Assembly: GCA_947467395.1 (NCBI GenBank)
Contig: CANIIC010000003.1
Coordinates: 1 to 61,141 of the forward strand
Length of the DNA stretch: 61,141 nucleotides
Direction of reading: 5' to 3'
Source: Bryobacterales bacterium
GTDB lineage: Bacteria; Acidobacteriota; Terriglobia; Bryobacterales; Bryobacteraceae
Positions 10,967 through 19,217 of the stretch are shown here, piece after piece. A model generated the notes under the pieces. That model was not told the origin of the DNA and made no database searches. It saw only the letters and a list, made by a program, of their open reading frames with translations. The position numbers were made by a program, and so were the translations under genes. Within the stretch, counting starts at the first letter, position 1, and each line of letters starts with the position of its first letter.

Positions 10967-12088
10967 GTGATTCATCTTTCGAGCGATACCGGAGATCTGT
11001 TTGAGCAAGCGTTCGCCTACGCGCAAAAGCAGGTTCGCAAGCTGATTGAGAAGCATCCGAACGTTTACCCGTTAAGCACGGAAAATGGCAAGTGGATTGC
11101 CGACAGCCCCGCCTGGACGCATTGGGGCGATGGCTTCCTGCCCGGCATGATGTGGATGTTCGCCAAGCACTCGGAGCCCGATTCTGTCGAACGCACCTAC
11201 TGGACCGAACAAGCCATTAAGTACACCACGCCGCTAGAGCCGCGCAAAGGCGATCGCGACGTGCATGATCTCGGCTTCCTCTTCTTCTCCAGCTACTATC
11301 GTTGGTGGCGTTTGACTGGAGACCCCGCCCATCGCGAGATCATCATCGAAGCCGGAAAAACGCTCGCCACGCGCTTCAAGGAAAAGGGCGGCTACCTGCG
11401 TTCCTTCGTTGGCGACAATTCGATCTTCATCGACATCATGATGAACGTCGGCCTGATCTTCGTCGCCGCGCGCGAAACCGGCGATCGCCGTCTGCGGGAA
11501 ATCGCGATGCGTCACTCGCACACCACGCGTCGTGTTCTCGTCCGTGGCGACGGCTCCACCGCTCAAGAAGGCATCTTCGACACCGACACCGGCGAGTTCC
11601 TGAAACAGACGACGCACCAGGGCTACCGTGGCGATTCCTGCTGGTCCCGCGGCTTGGCGTGGGCGCTCTACGGCTTCACCACCTGCTACGAATACAGCCG
11701 TGATCCGCACTTCCTGCATACCGCCGAAGCCTGTGCTGACTTCTACATCACGCACGCCCCCGCCGACGGGGTTGCCCCTTGGGACTTCAACGCGCCCATG
11801 GAAAGTCGCATGCTGCCTGATACCTCGGCTGCGGCCATCTGCGCGTCCGGCTTACTGCGGCTCTGCCGCCTCACTCCTGATCCTCTTAAGGGTCATCTCT
11901 ATTGGTCGACCGCCGTGCATATCCTACGCTCGTTGTGTGAGAAGCACCTGACGAAGAACGATCCCAAGTGGGAAGGCATCCTGCGGGGCGGCGTGTATCA
12001 CGTCAATCAGGGCTTGGGTGTCGATGAGTCGGTGATGTGGGGTGAGTACTACTTCTGCGAAGCGCTTGAGCGGGTGCTCTGGAACTAG
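10967..12088 (+). CDS. Unsaturated glucuronyl hydrolase, GH88
   Basis: With the GTG at 10967 the protein has 373 residues, the usual GH88 size; the longer open frame upstream is antisense to the dehydrogenase gene. The (alpha/alpha)6-barrel family is shown by TENGKWIADSPAWTHWGDGF, the acid DVHDLGF (Asp101) and SIFIDIMMN (Asp156), and WSRGLAWALYGF. GH88 enzymes hydrate and cleave the 4,5-unsaturated uronate left by polysaccharide lyases. No signal peptide is present, so it likely acts on imported oligosaccharides in the cytoplasm. Its stop overlaps the convergent spermidine-synthase-like gene at CTAG. Confidence 0.88.
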   Translation: MIHLSSDTGDLFEQAFAYAQKQVRKLIEKHPNVYPLSTENGKWIADSPAWTHWGDGFLPGMMWMFAKHSEPDSVERTYWTEQAIKYTTPLEPRKGDRDVHDLGFLFFSSYYRWWRLTGDPAHREIIIEAGKTLATRFKEKGGYLRSFVGDNSIFIDIMMNVGLIFVAARETGDRRLREIAMRHSHTTRRVLVRGDGSTAQEGIFDTDTGEFLKQTTHQGYRGDSCWSRGLAWALYGFTTCYEYSRDPHFLHTAEACADFYITHAPADGVAPWDFNAPMESRMLPDTSAAAICASGLLRLCRLTPDPLKGHLYWSTAVHILRSLCEKHLTKNDPKWEGILRGGVYHVNQGLGVDESVMWGEYYFCEALERVLWN

Positions 12089-14127
12089 CGCATCAATACA
12101 TGCCACAGGCTTGAAAAGTCATCGGTCCACAGCAGCGGCTGCTCTTTCGTCCAACCCGAAACCAGCCGCTGCAAGTCCGTTCGTTTGGTGAAGTCATCAT
12201 CGCCGGTGATCAGGATCCACTTCGATCCGTCCTCGCCAGTCGGTAGGTTGCCGCTCGAAAGAAAGTTGTACGGCTTCCAGCCCAGATGGCCCGCCATCCC
12301 GCGCACCACCGGTTCCAGATTCAGGCTACGGTTCGAGATGTGCATCATCAACACACCGCCCGGCTTCAACCGCTGCTTGTACAGATCCGCACACTGCTCT
12401 GTCAGTAAGTGCACTGGAATTGCGTCACTCGAAAATGCGTCCACCACCAGAATGTCGAAGTCGTTCTTGCGACCCGCCGCGATTTCGCGCTCCAGCACAA
12501 TGCGAGCATCGCCCAGCGCCACGTCGACCTTCGCCTTCGAATCGCTCAGGTAGCTGAACCACTTCCGCGCGACGCCTTCGTCATCGGGGTTGATCTCGTA
12601 AAAGTGAATCGTGTCTCCCGGTCGGCCCCATGCCGCCATCGTGCCCGCGCCCAGCCCCACGATCCCGATATCGATCGCCGGCTTCTCCTTCTGCAGCGCG
12701 TTCATCACGACGCCCACCCCGCCATGCGGCCCGAAGTACGACGTCGGCTGCGACTTCAGTGGCTCCTTCGCATACTGTGACCCGTGCTTGATGCGTCCAT
12801 GCGTCAGTTGCCGGTAATCGCCGGCCTGATCGGTGCGTTCTACCACCCACAGAATCCCGAAGAAGTTCCGCACGATGGCATCCGCCGTTTTGCCCACCGT
12901 CGGCAATGCCGCCAGCGCGGCCGCGCCCAGCGATCCGAACAGCAACGCCATCATCGGAATCCGCACGGCGAAGTTTTCTTTCACCCACGCGCCCCACGCG
13001 CCCGTCCGCAACCACCCGATCATGCCCAGCACGCAAGCCGCCAGCAACGCTAGCGGATACTCCGTGAACTGCTCGAAGATGTTCGGCGCGATCAACGCCA
13101 CGAACACCCCGCCCAGCACGCCGCCCGCCGATACGATGAGGTAGAAGGACGTCAGGTACTTGGCCGAAGGCCGCGCCAGCGCCAGTTCGCCATGACACAG
13201 CATGCACGCCGCAAACAGCGCCACCAGATACACGGCCGCTTCGCCCCACAGCGGAATGAATACGAACCCCGCGCTCGTTGTCGCCGCGGACACCGGCGCT
13301 AGCACGCCAACCAGCACCGCGAACAATAGTCGCCGGTACCAGCGGTCACTCTCAAACGTAAGGATGAAGCTCAGTAGGTAGATCGACAACGGCACGATCC
13401 ACAGGAACGGAGCCACCGCAATGTCCTGGGTGATCATGTTCGTCGTCGCCAGCAACAGCGTCGAAGCCGTCGCCGCCAACCCCAGCCAGAAGATCACGTC
13501 CCAAGCCGAAGGCCGTGCAACGTCGCCTTCTGACACCTGACTCCTGACTACTTGCTGCCCTCTCACTACCCACGCCGTGAATCCGCACACGCCCACGAAC
13601 GCCACGTACATCCCGCTCCACAACCATCCCTGCGCCTGCAGCCTCAGGAAGGGCTCCAGCAAGAACGGGTAGCTGAACAACGCCAGGAACGATCCGAAGT
13701 TTGACAACGCATAGAGCCGCCAACCCGAGCCAGTCGACTGCATCGTGAACCAACGCTGCAACAGCGGAGTCGTCGACGACAACAGGAAATACGGCCCGCC
13801 CACCGACACCAGCAGTAACAGCAGGATCCGCAACTCCGGACTCTCCGCGCCCGTCGGCTTCCACGCGATGCTGGGAGCCACCGGCAACAGCAGCAGCGAA
13901 GCCGCCAGCAGACTCATGTGAATCGTGGCCTGTTGCTTGGTCGATTTCAGCGATCCCACCCAGTGCGCATACGCGTACCCGGCTAGCAGGATGCACTGGA
14001 AGAACAGCATGCACACGCTCCACACGGCCGGAGTTCCGCCAAACCACGGCAGAATGTACCGGCCCATCATGGGCTGCACTTGAAAGAGGAGAAACGCGCT
14101 GAGGAAAATCGTGATCGGAAACAACAC
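12085..14127 (-). CDS. Membrane-fused spermidine synthase-like protein
   Basis: The 680-residue protein has about ten or more membrane helices over residues 1-420, then a methyltransferase-fold domain with DIGIVGLGAGTMAAWG, FYEINPD and ILVVDAFSSDAIPVHLLT. This is the fused MFS/spermidine-synthase architecture common in Acidobacteria. Many of these do not make polyamines, and I cannot confirm the activity. It starts 12 bases after argR on the same strand and so probably belongs to the arginine operon. A heptamer repeat copy interrupts it at 13527-13552, in a loop between two helices, without breaking the frame. Confidence 0.82.
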   Translation of the reverse strand: MLFPITIFLSAFLLFQVQPMMGRYILPWFGGTPAVWSVCMLFFQCILLAGYAYAHWVGSLKSTKQQATIHMSLLAASLLLLPVAPSIAWKPTGAESPELRILLLLLVSVGGPYFLLSSTTPLLQRWFTMQSTGSGWRLYALSNFGSFLALFSYPFLLEPFLRLQAQGWLWSGMYVAFVGVCGFTAWVVRGQQVVRSQVSEGDVARPSAWDVIFWLGLAATASTLLLATTNMITQDIAVAPFLWIVPLSIYLLSFILTFESDRWYRRLLFAVLVGVLAPVSAATTSAGFVFIPLWGEAAVYLVALFAACMLCHGELALARPSAKYLTSFYLIVSAGGVLGGVFVALIAPNIFEQFTEYPLALLAACVLGMIGWLRTGAWGAWVKENFAVRIPMMALLFGSLGAAALAALPTVGKTADAIVRNFFGILWVVERTDQAGDYRQLTHGRIKHGSQYAKEPLKSQPTSYFGPHGGVGVVMNALQKEKPAIDIGIVGLGAGTMAAWGRPGDTIHFYEINPDDEGVARKWFSYLSDSKAKVDVALGDARIVLEREIAAGRKNDFDILVVDAFSSDAIPVHLLTEQCADLYKQRLKPGGVLMMHISNRSLNLEPVVRGMAGHLGWKPYNFLSSGNLPTGEDGSKWILITGDDDFTKRTDLQRLVSGWTKEQPLLWTDDFSSLWHVLMR
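13527..13552 (+). repeat. Heptanucleotide repeat, copy 2, inside a coding region
   Basis: Units CTTCTGA, CACCTGA, CTCCTGA and CTACT match the intergenic copies; it agrees with the copy at 21472 in 23 of 26 positions. It lies inside the minus-strand membrane-fused spermidine-synthase-like gene, where it encodes the hydrophilic loop residues around QQVVRSQVSEG. Confidence 0.75.
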
Positions 14128-14139
14128 GGTGACTCTGAG

Positions 14140-14571
14140 TTATATCAGCTTCAGTAACTTGTTTTGAACTGCCACGGCCGTTGCCGCATCCTGCGCCACC
14201 ACCAGAATCGTGTTGTCGCCCGCGATCGTGCCCACTACTTCCGGCCAATTCGCCTGATCCAGAGCCTCGGCCAACGGCCCCGCACTACCCGGTGACGTCC
14301 GCAAAACCAGCGTGTGCTGCGCCACGCGCACGTCCTGTAGGAACTCCTGCACCACGGTCTCGAGATCGGGCCCAGCAGGCGCCACCGCCGTCGGCAACAC
14401 GTACCCTTGTGGCGTCTTGACCAACTGCAACTCCGCGATATCGCGCGAAAGCGTCGCCTGTGTGGTCTCGATGCCGACCGTGCGCAAGGCCTCCGCCAAA
14501 GCCTCCTGTGTGCGCACCTTTTGAGTGCGCACCAGGTTCAGGATCTGGCCGTGACGGAAGCTCTTGTTCAT
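14140..14571 (-). CDS. argR: Arginine repressor
   Basis: The 143-residue protein has the N-terminal winged helix (QILNLVRTQKVRTQEALAEALRTVGIETTQATLSRDI) and the C-terminal arginine-binding and oligomerisation domain, with VVGTIAGDNTILVVA near 115-130. ArgR hexamers bind ARG boxes when arginine is plentiful. The gene is the fourth in the argF-argG-argH-argR run, 6 bases after argH. A double ARG box overlaps the operon promoter at 18169-18207, so negative autoregulation is expected. Confidence 0.93.
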   Translation of the reverse strand: MNKSFRHGQILNLVRTQKVRTQEALAEALRTVGIETTQATLSRDIAELQLVKTPQGYVLPTAVAPAGPDLETVVQEFLQDVRVAQHTLVLRTSPGSAGPLAEALDQANWPEVVGTIAGDNTILVVAQDAATAVAVQNKLLKLI

Positions 14572-14577
14572 GACGAC

Positions 14578-15960
14578 TTACTTGGTGAAAGACGCCAGAC
14601 GTTCGCGAGCCGTCGCCAGCGCCTTCGCAACCGTTGCCGGTCCCGTGCCGCCGCGAATCTCGCGCGTCTTCATACCTTCGGAAGGCTTCATCAAGGCGAT
14701 CATCTCCGGCTTGAACGCCGCGTCGAACTTCACCAGATCTTCCGCCGTCCAATCCGCGGGCTTCTTGCCGTTCCGAACACTCTCCAGCACCAACCGCCCG
14801 ACAATCTGATGTGCCTGATGGAACGCCGTCCCGCTCCGAGCCAGCGCTTCCGCCAGGTCCGTCGCGACCACCCAGCTGTCCTCGGCCGCGGCGGCCGGCT
14901 TCTCGACGTGCAACTTTGCCGAATCCACCACCACCCGAGCCATCTCCAGCGACGCATTCAGCTGATCCGCCGCCGTGAAGATCGGTTCCTTGTCTTCCTG
15001 CATATCGCGGTTGTAGGTCGTCGGCAGGCCCTTCATCGTGACGAACAACGCATTCAGTTCGCCGAACACGCGGCCGCACTTGCCGCGAATCAACTCCAAC
15101 GAATCAGGATTCTTCTTCTGCGGCATCAGGCTCGACCCGCTGGTCACGCCATCACCCAGTTCCAGCCAACCCCATTCTTCGCCCGAGTAGAGAATCCAGT
15201 CTTCCGACAGGCGGCTCAAGTGCAGCATGATCGTCGACGCCGCGTAGAGGAAGTCCAGCGCCCAATCGCGATCCGCCGAAACGTCCATGCTGTTGTTCGT
15301 CACAGCCGCGAATCCGAGTTCCTTCGCGATCGCCTCCCGATCGAACGGGAACCCGCTCCCCGCAAGCGCGCCCGAACCCAGCGGCATCACATTCACCCGC
15401 GCCCGAGCCTGCTGCAACCGCTCGAAATCCCGCGAGAACATCTCGAAATACGCCAGTAAGTAATGCGGCCACAACACCGCTTGAGCCCGCCGCATGTGCG
15501 TGTAACCCGGCAGCACCGCATCCGGATACTTGGCCGCGCAATCCAGAAGCGCCGTCATCAGTCCTGCGAGCAACTCCGAAGCGCGATCGATCTCTTCCCG
15601 CACCCACAGGCGCGTGTCGAGCGACACCTGCTCATTACGGCTGCGGCCCGTGTGAATCTTATCCGCCACCGCACCCGCGCGTTCCTTGGTCATGCGAATG
15701 ACGACGGTATGTACGTCCTCATCCATCAACCCGTCCAGGAACTTCGGATTCTGCGCATCCACGCGAATCGACTCGAGCGTCGATACTAGCGTCTCACGCT
15801 CGGCCGCCGTCAGGATCCCGACGCGCTCCAGGGCTCGCGCAAATGCCTGCGAGCCCCGAATGTCGCAATCGATGAGACGCCCGTCAAAATGGATGGACCG
15901 GCCGAAGCGTTCGAACACCTCCGACGGCCCTTCCTCGAAACGTCCACCCCAGAGCTTCAT
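14578..15960 (-). CDS. argH: Argininosuccinate lyase
   Basis: The 460-residue protein carries the fumarase/aspartase superfamily signature GSSLMPQKKNPDSLELIRGK (catalytic Ser in the flexible loop), TGRSRNEQVSLDTRL and the start MKLWGGRFEE. It cleaves argininosuccinate to arginine and fumarate, the last step of arginine synthesis. Its ATG follows the argG stop with no intervening base, which points to coupled translation. Confidence 0.97.
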   Translation of the reverse strand: MKLWGGRFEEGPSEVFERFGRSIHFDGRLIDCDIRGSQAFARALERVGILTAAERETLVSTLESIRVDAQNPKFLDGLMDEDVHTVVIRMTKERAGAVADKIHTGRSRNEQVSLDTRLWVREEIDRASELLAGLMTALLDCAAKYPDAVLPGYTHMRRAQAVLWPHYLLAYFEMFSRDFERLQQARARVNVMPLGSGALAGSGFPFDREAIAKELGFAAVTNNSMDVSADRDWALDFLYAASTIMLHLSRLSEDWILYSGEEWGWLELGDGVTSGSSLMPQKKNPDSLELIRGKCGRVFGELNALFVTMKGLPTTYNRDMQEDKEPIFTAADQLNASLEMARVVVDSAKLHVEKPAAAAEDSWVVATDLAEALARSGTAFHQAHQIVGRLVLESVRNGKKPADWTAEDLVKFDAAFKPEMIALMKPSEGMKTREIRGGTGPATVAKALATARERLASFTK

Positions 15961-17193
15961 TTACTTCTTCTTCCGCTTCTTCGCCGCTTGCTCGACAGCC
16001 GCACGCACCTGAATCGGCAGGCCGATCAGGTTGATGAAGCCGCGCGCGTCCTTCTGGTCGTATTCGGCGCCCATCGTGAAGCTGGCGATCGCATGCGAGT
16101 ACAGCGAATACGGCGACTTGCGGCTCACCGGCTGAATGCTGCCCTTGTACATGCGCAAAGTCACTTCGCCCGTCGTGTTCTGACAGGCCACGTCGAAGAA
16201 CTTGTCCAGCGCCTCGCGCAGTGGCGTGAACCACAGGCCGTTGTAGACCAGCTCCGCGTAGTCCAACGCCAGCTTTTCCTTGTAGTGCGCCATGCTCTTG
16301 TCGAGCGTCAGCGCTTCCAATTCGTGGAACGCAGCCATGATCAGCGTGCCGCCCGGCGTTTCGTAACAGCCGCGCGACTTCATACCCACAAAGCGGTTTT
16401 CAACGAGATCGATGCGGCCGATGCCGTGCTTGCTGCCGATCTTGTTCAACTGCTCCAGCAGCGACAACGCCGTCTTCGCGACTTTGCCGTTCACCGAAAC
16501 CGGGATGCCCTTTTCGAACCCGATCGTCACGTCTTCCGGCTTGTCCGGAGCTTGGCGAGGATCCGCCGTCAGCATCCAGATTTCATCCGGAGCCGCGTTG
16601 GCCGGATCTTCCAGCGCGCCGCCTTCGTGCGAAATGTGCCAAATGTTGCGATCGCGACTGTAGATCTTCTTGGTGGATTGTTGAATCGGCACGTTATGCT
16701 GCGCCGCATATTCGATGCAGTCTTCGCGCGAAATCAGATTCCACTCGCGCCACGGTGCGATCACCGGCAGGTGCGGAGCCAGCGCCTTGTAGGTCAGCTC
16801 AAAGCGAACCTGATCGTTGCCCTTGCCCGTGCAGCCGTGCGCCAACGCATCGCAGCCGCTCTCAAGAGCCACTTCCACCTGGCGCTTGGCCAGCAGCGGA
16901 CGCGCAATCGAGGTTCCCAGAAGGTACTTGTGTTCGTACTCGCCGCCGGCGCGCACGATCTTCCACAGGTAGTCCCGGACAAATTCTTCGCGCAGATCGG
17001 CCACGTAACATTCCTTCGCGCCGGTTGCCTTGGCCTTCTTCTTCAGGCCCGTCAGCTCTTCGCCGCCCTGGCCCACGTCGCCGCATACCGCGACCACTTC
17101 GCAGCCGTAGTTCTCTTTCAACCACGGAATGATGATGGATGTGTCCAAGCCGCCCGAGTAGGCGAGCGCGACCTTCTTAGGATTGTTGTTCAT
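15961..17193 (-). CDS. argG: Argininosuccinate synthase
   Basis: The 410-residue protein begins with the N-type ATP pyrophosphatase loop AYSGGLDTSI and contains HGCTGKGNDQVRFE and MKSRGCYETPGGTLI, all diagnostic. It condenses citrulline and aspartate using ATP. Length matches the family. It sits 31 bases after argF and directly abuts argH. The C-terminus is a basic tail KKRKKK. Confidence 0.97.
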   Translation of the reverse strand: MNNNPKKVALAYSGGLDTSIIIPWLKENYGCEVVAVCGDVGQGGEELTGLKKKAKATGAKECYVADLREEFVRDYLWKIVRAGGEYEHKYLLGTSIARPLLAKRQVEVALESGCDALAHGCTGKGNDQVRFELTYKALAPHLPVIAPWREWNLISREDCIEYAAQHNVPIQQSTKKIYSRDRNIWHISHEGGALEDPANAAPDEIWMLTADPRQAPDKPEDVTIGFEKGIPVSVNGKVAKTALSLLEQLNKIGSKHGIGRIDLVENRFVGMKSRGCYETPGGTLIMAAFHELEALTLDKSMAHYKEKLALDYAELVYNGLWFTPLREALDKFFDVACQNTTGEVTLRMYKGSIQPVSRKSPYSLYSHAIASFTMGAEYDQKDARGFINLIGLPIQVRAAVEQAAKKRKKK

Positions 17194-17224
17194 AGATTTG
17201 TTGTGTGAAAAAACTCAGTTCTAA

Positions 17225-18145
17225 CTAATTCTTGAGCAGCGTGTACAGCAGTGCCTTCTGCGTATGCAGCCGGTTCTCTGCCTGATCGAACACAGCCGAC
17301 TGCGGCGATTCAATCACCGAATCCGTCACTTCATCGCCCCGATGCGCGGGCAGGCAGTGCAGGAAAATCGCGTCCTTGCTGGCCAGCGACATCATCGCAT
17401 CGTCCACGCGATATCCCTGGAACGCCTTCATCCGGACCGCGGTCTCTTCTTCCTGACCCATGCTGGTCCAGACATCGGTATAAATCGCGTGCGCTCCGGC
17501 AGCCGCTTCCCGGGGATCGTTCGTGATCAGAACCTCGCCCCCGCGCCGCGCCATCGCCACGATCTCTGGATTCGGTTCATAACCCTTCGGTGCCGCGATC
17601 ACCACCTGCGCGCCCAGACGAGCGGCCGTGATCATCAACGAATGCGCCACGTTGTTGCCGTCTCCAACGTAGGCCACGCGCAGCCCGTCCCAGCCTCCGA
17701 ACCGTTCTTTGAGCGTCATCACGTCCGCCAGCGCCTGGCAGGGATGATACAAATCGCTCAGCGCGTTCACCACCGGCACTCCCGAATATTGCGCCAACTC
17801 ATCCACCGTCGCCTGCGCGAACACGCGCGCGGCCATGATGTGGACCCACCGGCCCAGAATCCGAGCCATATCCTTCACCGGCTCGCGCTGCCCCATGGTG
17901 CCGTTCGCCATCACCGAATCGCCGCCCATCTGCTTCATGGCCAGCTCAAAGCCCACTGCGGTGCGCAGCGACGGCTTCTCAAACAGCAACGCCAGATACT
18001 TGCCCTCCAGGGCCTTCGCAAACTGCTTCGGCGTCCGCTTCATTTCAGCGGAAAGTTCCAATACCTGACGCAGCTGCTCCACGCTCAGATCCAAATCCTG
18101 ACACACGTGCGCCACCGGCGGCGCAGTGATCTGCGTAGCTGCCAT
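17225..18145 (-). CDS. argF: Ornithine carbamoyltransferase
   Basis: The ATG at 18145 is chosen because GAGGGA stands just upstream; an ATG ten codons earlier lacks a site and lies inside the operator. The 306-residue enzyme has the carbamoyl-phosphate motif EKPSLRTAVGFE (the usual STRT is SLRT here) and the ornithine-binding HCLPAHRGDEV. It makes citrulline from ornithine and carbamoyl phosphate. It is the first gene of the arginine operon, with the promoter and two ARG boxes immediately upstream. The S-L-R-T form of the phosphate loop is also known in N-acetyl- or N-succinylornithine transcarbamylases, so substrate preference should not be assumed. Confidence 0.92.
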   Translation of the reverse strand: MAATQITAPPVAHVCQDLDLSVEQLRQVLELSAEMKRTPKQFAKALEGKYLALLFEKPSLRTAVGFELAMKQMGGDSVMANGTMGQREPVKDMARILGRWVHIMAARVFAQATVDELAQYSGVPVVNALSDLYHPCQALADVMTLKERFGGWDGLRVAYVGDGNNVAHSLMITAARLGAQVVIAAPKGYEPNPEIVAMARRGGEVLITNDPREAAAGAHAIYTDVWTSMGQEEETAVRMKAFQGYRVDDAMMSLASKDAIFLHCLPAHRGDEVTDSVIESPQSAVFDQAENRLHTQKALLYTLLKN

Positions 18146-18168
18146 CGTCTTCCCTCGCTCAGAACTTG

Positions 18169-18207
18169 ACTGCATGATTATTCAGACTAGATGTATAATT
18201 ATACGCG
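18169..18207 (-). promoter_or_regulatory. Double ARG box (ArgR operator)
   Basis: Two 18-base imperfect palindromes are separated by exactly 3 bases. Box 1 at 18169-18186 reads ACTGCATGATTATTCAGA; box 2 at 18190-18207 reads GATGTATAATTATACGCG. Both fit TGNAT-WWWW-ATNCA with one or two mismatches. The 21-base centre spacing is that of known tandem ARG boxes. They cover the -10 element and likely start site of argF and also lie just before the divergent gene. Confidence 0.8.
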
Positions 18208-18226
18208 CCATGCATGACACGCGCAA
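18198..18226 (-). promoter_or_regulatory. Promoter of the argFGHR operon
   Basis: On the minus strand a -35 TTGCGC (18221-18226) is followed by a 17-base spacer and a perfect -10 TATAAT (18198-18203). The transcript would start near 18190, leaving about 45 bases of leader with the GAGGGA site before argF. ARG box 2 overlaps the -10. Confidence 0.7.
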
Positions 18227-18566
18227 GATCGAAAATCTCCACGTCTCCCTCTGGTTGCTCAAGGACGTATCGTGGTGCTCGGAGTGGAAGATGCTCGGCA
18301 TGGTCATGGTCATCCCGACCCTCGTCGTCGCGCTTAAGATCTGCTGGGACACCCGCCGCAGCACGCCCGATCTCATTCACAACATCGCCGTCGCTCTGTG
18401 GATCTGCGCCAACACCACGTGGATGATCGGCGAGTTCTTCTACGAGGACACGACGCGCGACTACGCGAAGATCTTCTTCTACGCCGGCATGATTTTGCTG
18501 GCCGGCTACTACGCTTGGAGCTGGCTCAAGCGCCACGACGACGAGGCTCCCGGAGCGTTCGCCTAA
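18210..18566 (+). CDS. Small conserved membrane protein
   Basis: The 118-residue protein has about three membrane helices (MLGMVMVIPTLVVALKICW, NIAVALWICANTTWMIGEFF, IFFYAGMILLAGYYAWSWL) and a short charged tail. The pattern WLLKDVSWC and WICANTTWM recalls a family of uncharacterised membrane proteins also seen in Bacteroidetes. The ATG at 18210 follows box 2 of the arg operator by 2 bases and has no ribosome binding site. A TATAAT at 18194-18199 would give a leaderless or nearly leaderless message, so ArgR could also affect this gene. Two bases separate it from the methyltransferase. Confidence 0.72.
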   Translation: MHDTRKIENLHVSLWLLKDVSWCSEWKMLGMVMVIPTLVVALKICWDTRRSTPDLIHNIAVALWICANTTWMIGEFFYEDTTRDYAKIFFYAGMILLAGYYAWSWLKRHDDEAPGAFA

Positions 18567-18568
18567 GT

Positions 18569-19171
18569 ATGGACACGCAACAACACTGGGACGCTACCTA
18601 CGCGAAGGACCCCCAACAACTCAGTTGGACACAGCCCGAGCCCACCGTCTCCCTGCAACTCATCGCGGAAGCCACACCGGTCGGCCACGTCATCGACATT
18701 GGCGGCGGTGCATCGCCCCTCGCCGGGCTCCTCCTGGATCGCGGCTATCAGCCCACCGTACTCGACATCTCCGGTGCCGCAGTCGAGCGAGCCAAAGCCG
18801 CGCTAGGTCCCCGGGCAGCGCAGATCGAGTGGATCGTGGCTGATGTCACCGGCGATGTGGACCTGAGAAGCTGTGATGTCTGGCACGACCGCGCGACCTT
18901 CCACTTCCTCACGGAGCTAGCCCAGCGCGCTGCCTATTTCGTGAAGCTTCGTCAAACCCTCCGCCCCGGCGGCCATGTCATCCTGGCGACCTTCGCCCTC
19001 GACGGCCCCGAAAAATGCAGCGGTCTCCAAGTTCGCCGCTACAGCCCCGAGTTGCTCACCCAAGAACTCGGCCCCCAGTTCCATCTCATCAAAACCATCC
19101 TCGAAACCCACCACACCCCCTGGGGCGCAACTCAGTCCTGCCAGTACAGCCTCTTCCAGCGAACCTTCTGA
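18569..19171 (+). CDS. Class I SAM-dependent methyltransferase
   Basis: The 200-residue protein has motif I HVIDIGGGASPLAG (40-53), an acidic end of strand 2 in TVLDIS, and the family-specific DVWHDRATFHFLT and LATFALDGPEKCSGLQV. The latter two are shared by a distinct group of small bacterial methyltransferases whose substrate I do not know. Translation probably starts at 18569, three bases after the upstream membrane protein. The TGA stop lies inside a heptamer repeat copy. Confidence 0.85.
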   Translation: MDTQQHWDATYAKDPQQLSWTQPEPTVSLQLIAEATPVGHVIDIGGGASPLAGLLLDRGYQPTVLDISGAAVERAKAALGPRAAQIEWIVADVTGDVDLRSCDVWHDRATFHFLTELAQRAAYFVKLRQTLRPGGHVILATFALDGPEKCSGLQVRRYSPELLTQELGPQFHLIKTILETHHTPWGATQSCQYSLFQRTF

Positions 19172-19199
19172 CTCCTAACTCCTGACTTCTGTCTCCTGT
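19165..19199 (+). repeat. Heptanucleotide repeat, copy 3
   Basis: Five units close to CTCCTGA (CTTCTGA, CTCCTAA, CTCCTGA, CTTCTGT, CTCCTGT) span the end of the methyltransferase gene and the start of the gap before the MFS gene. The stop codon TGA of the methyltransferase is supplied by the first unit. Confidence 0.75.
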
Positions 19200-19217
19200 T
19201 ACAATCGTCCCCACTCC

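Noticed and set aside
15889-17208. 439-codon plus-strand open frame opposite argG
   Set aside because: Antisense shadow rich in Arg and His with no recognisable domain.
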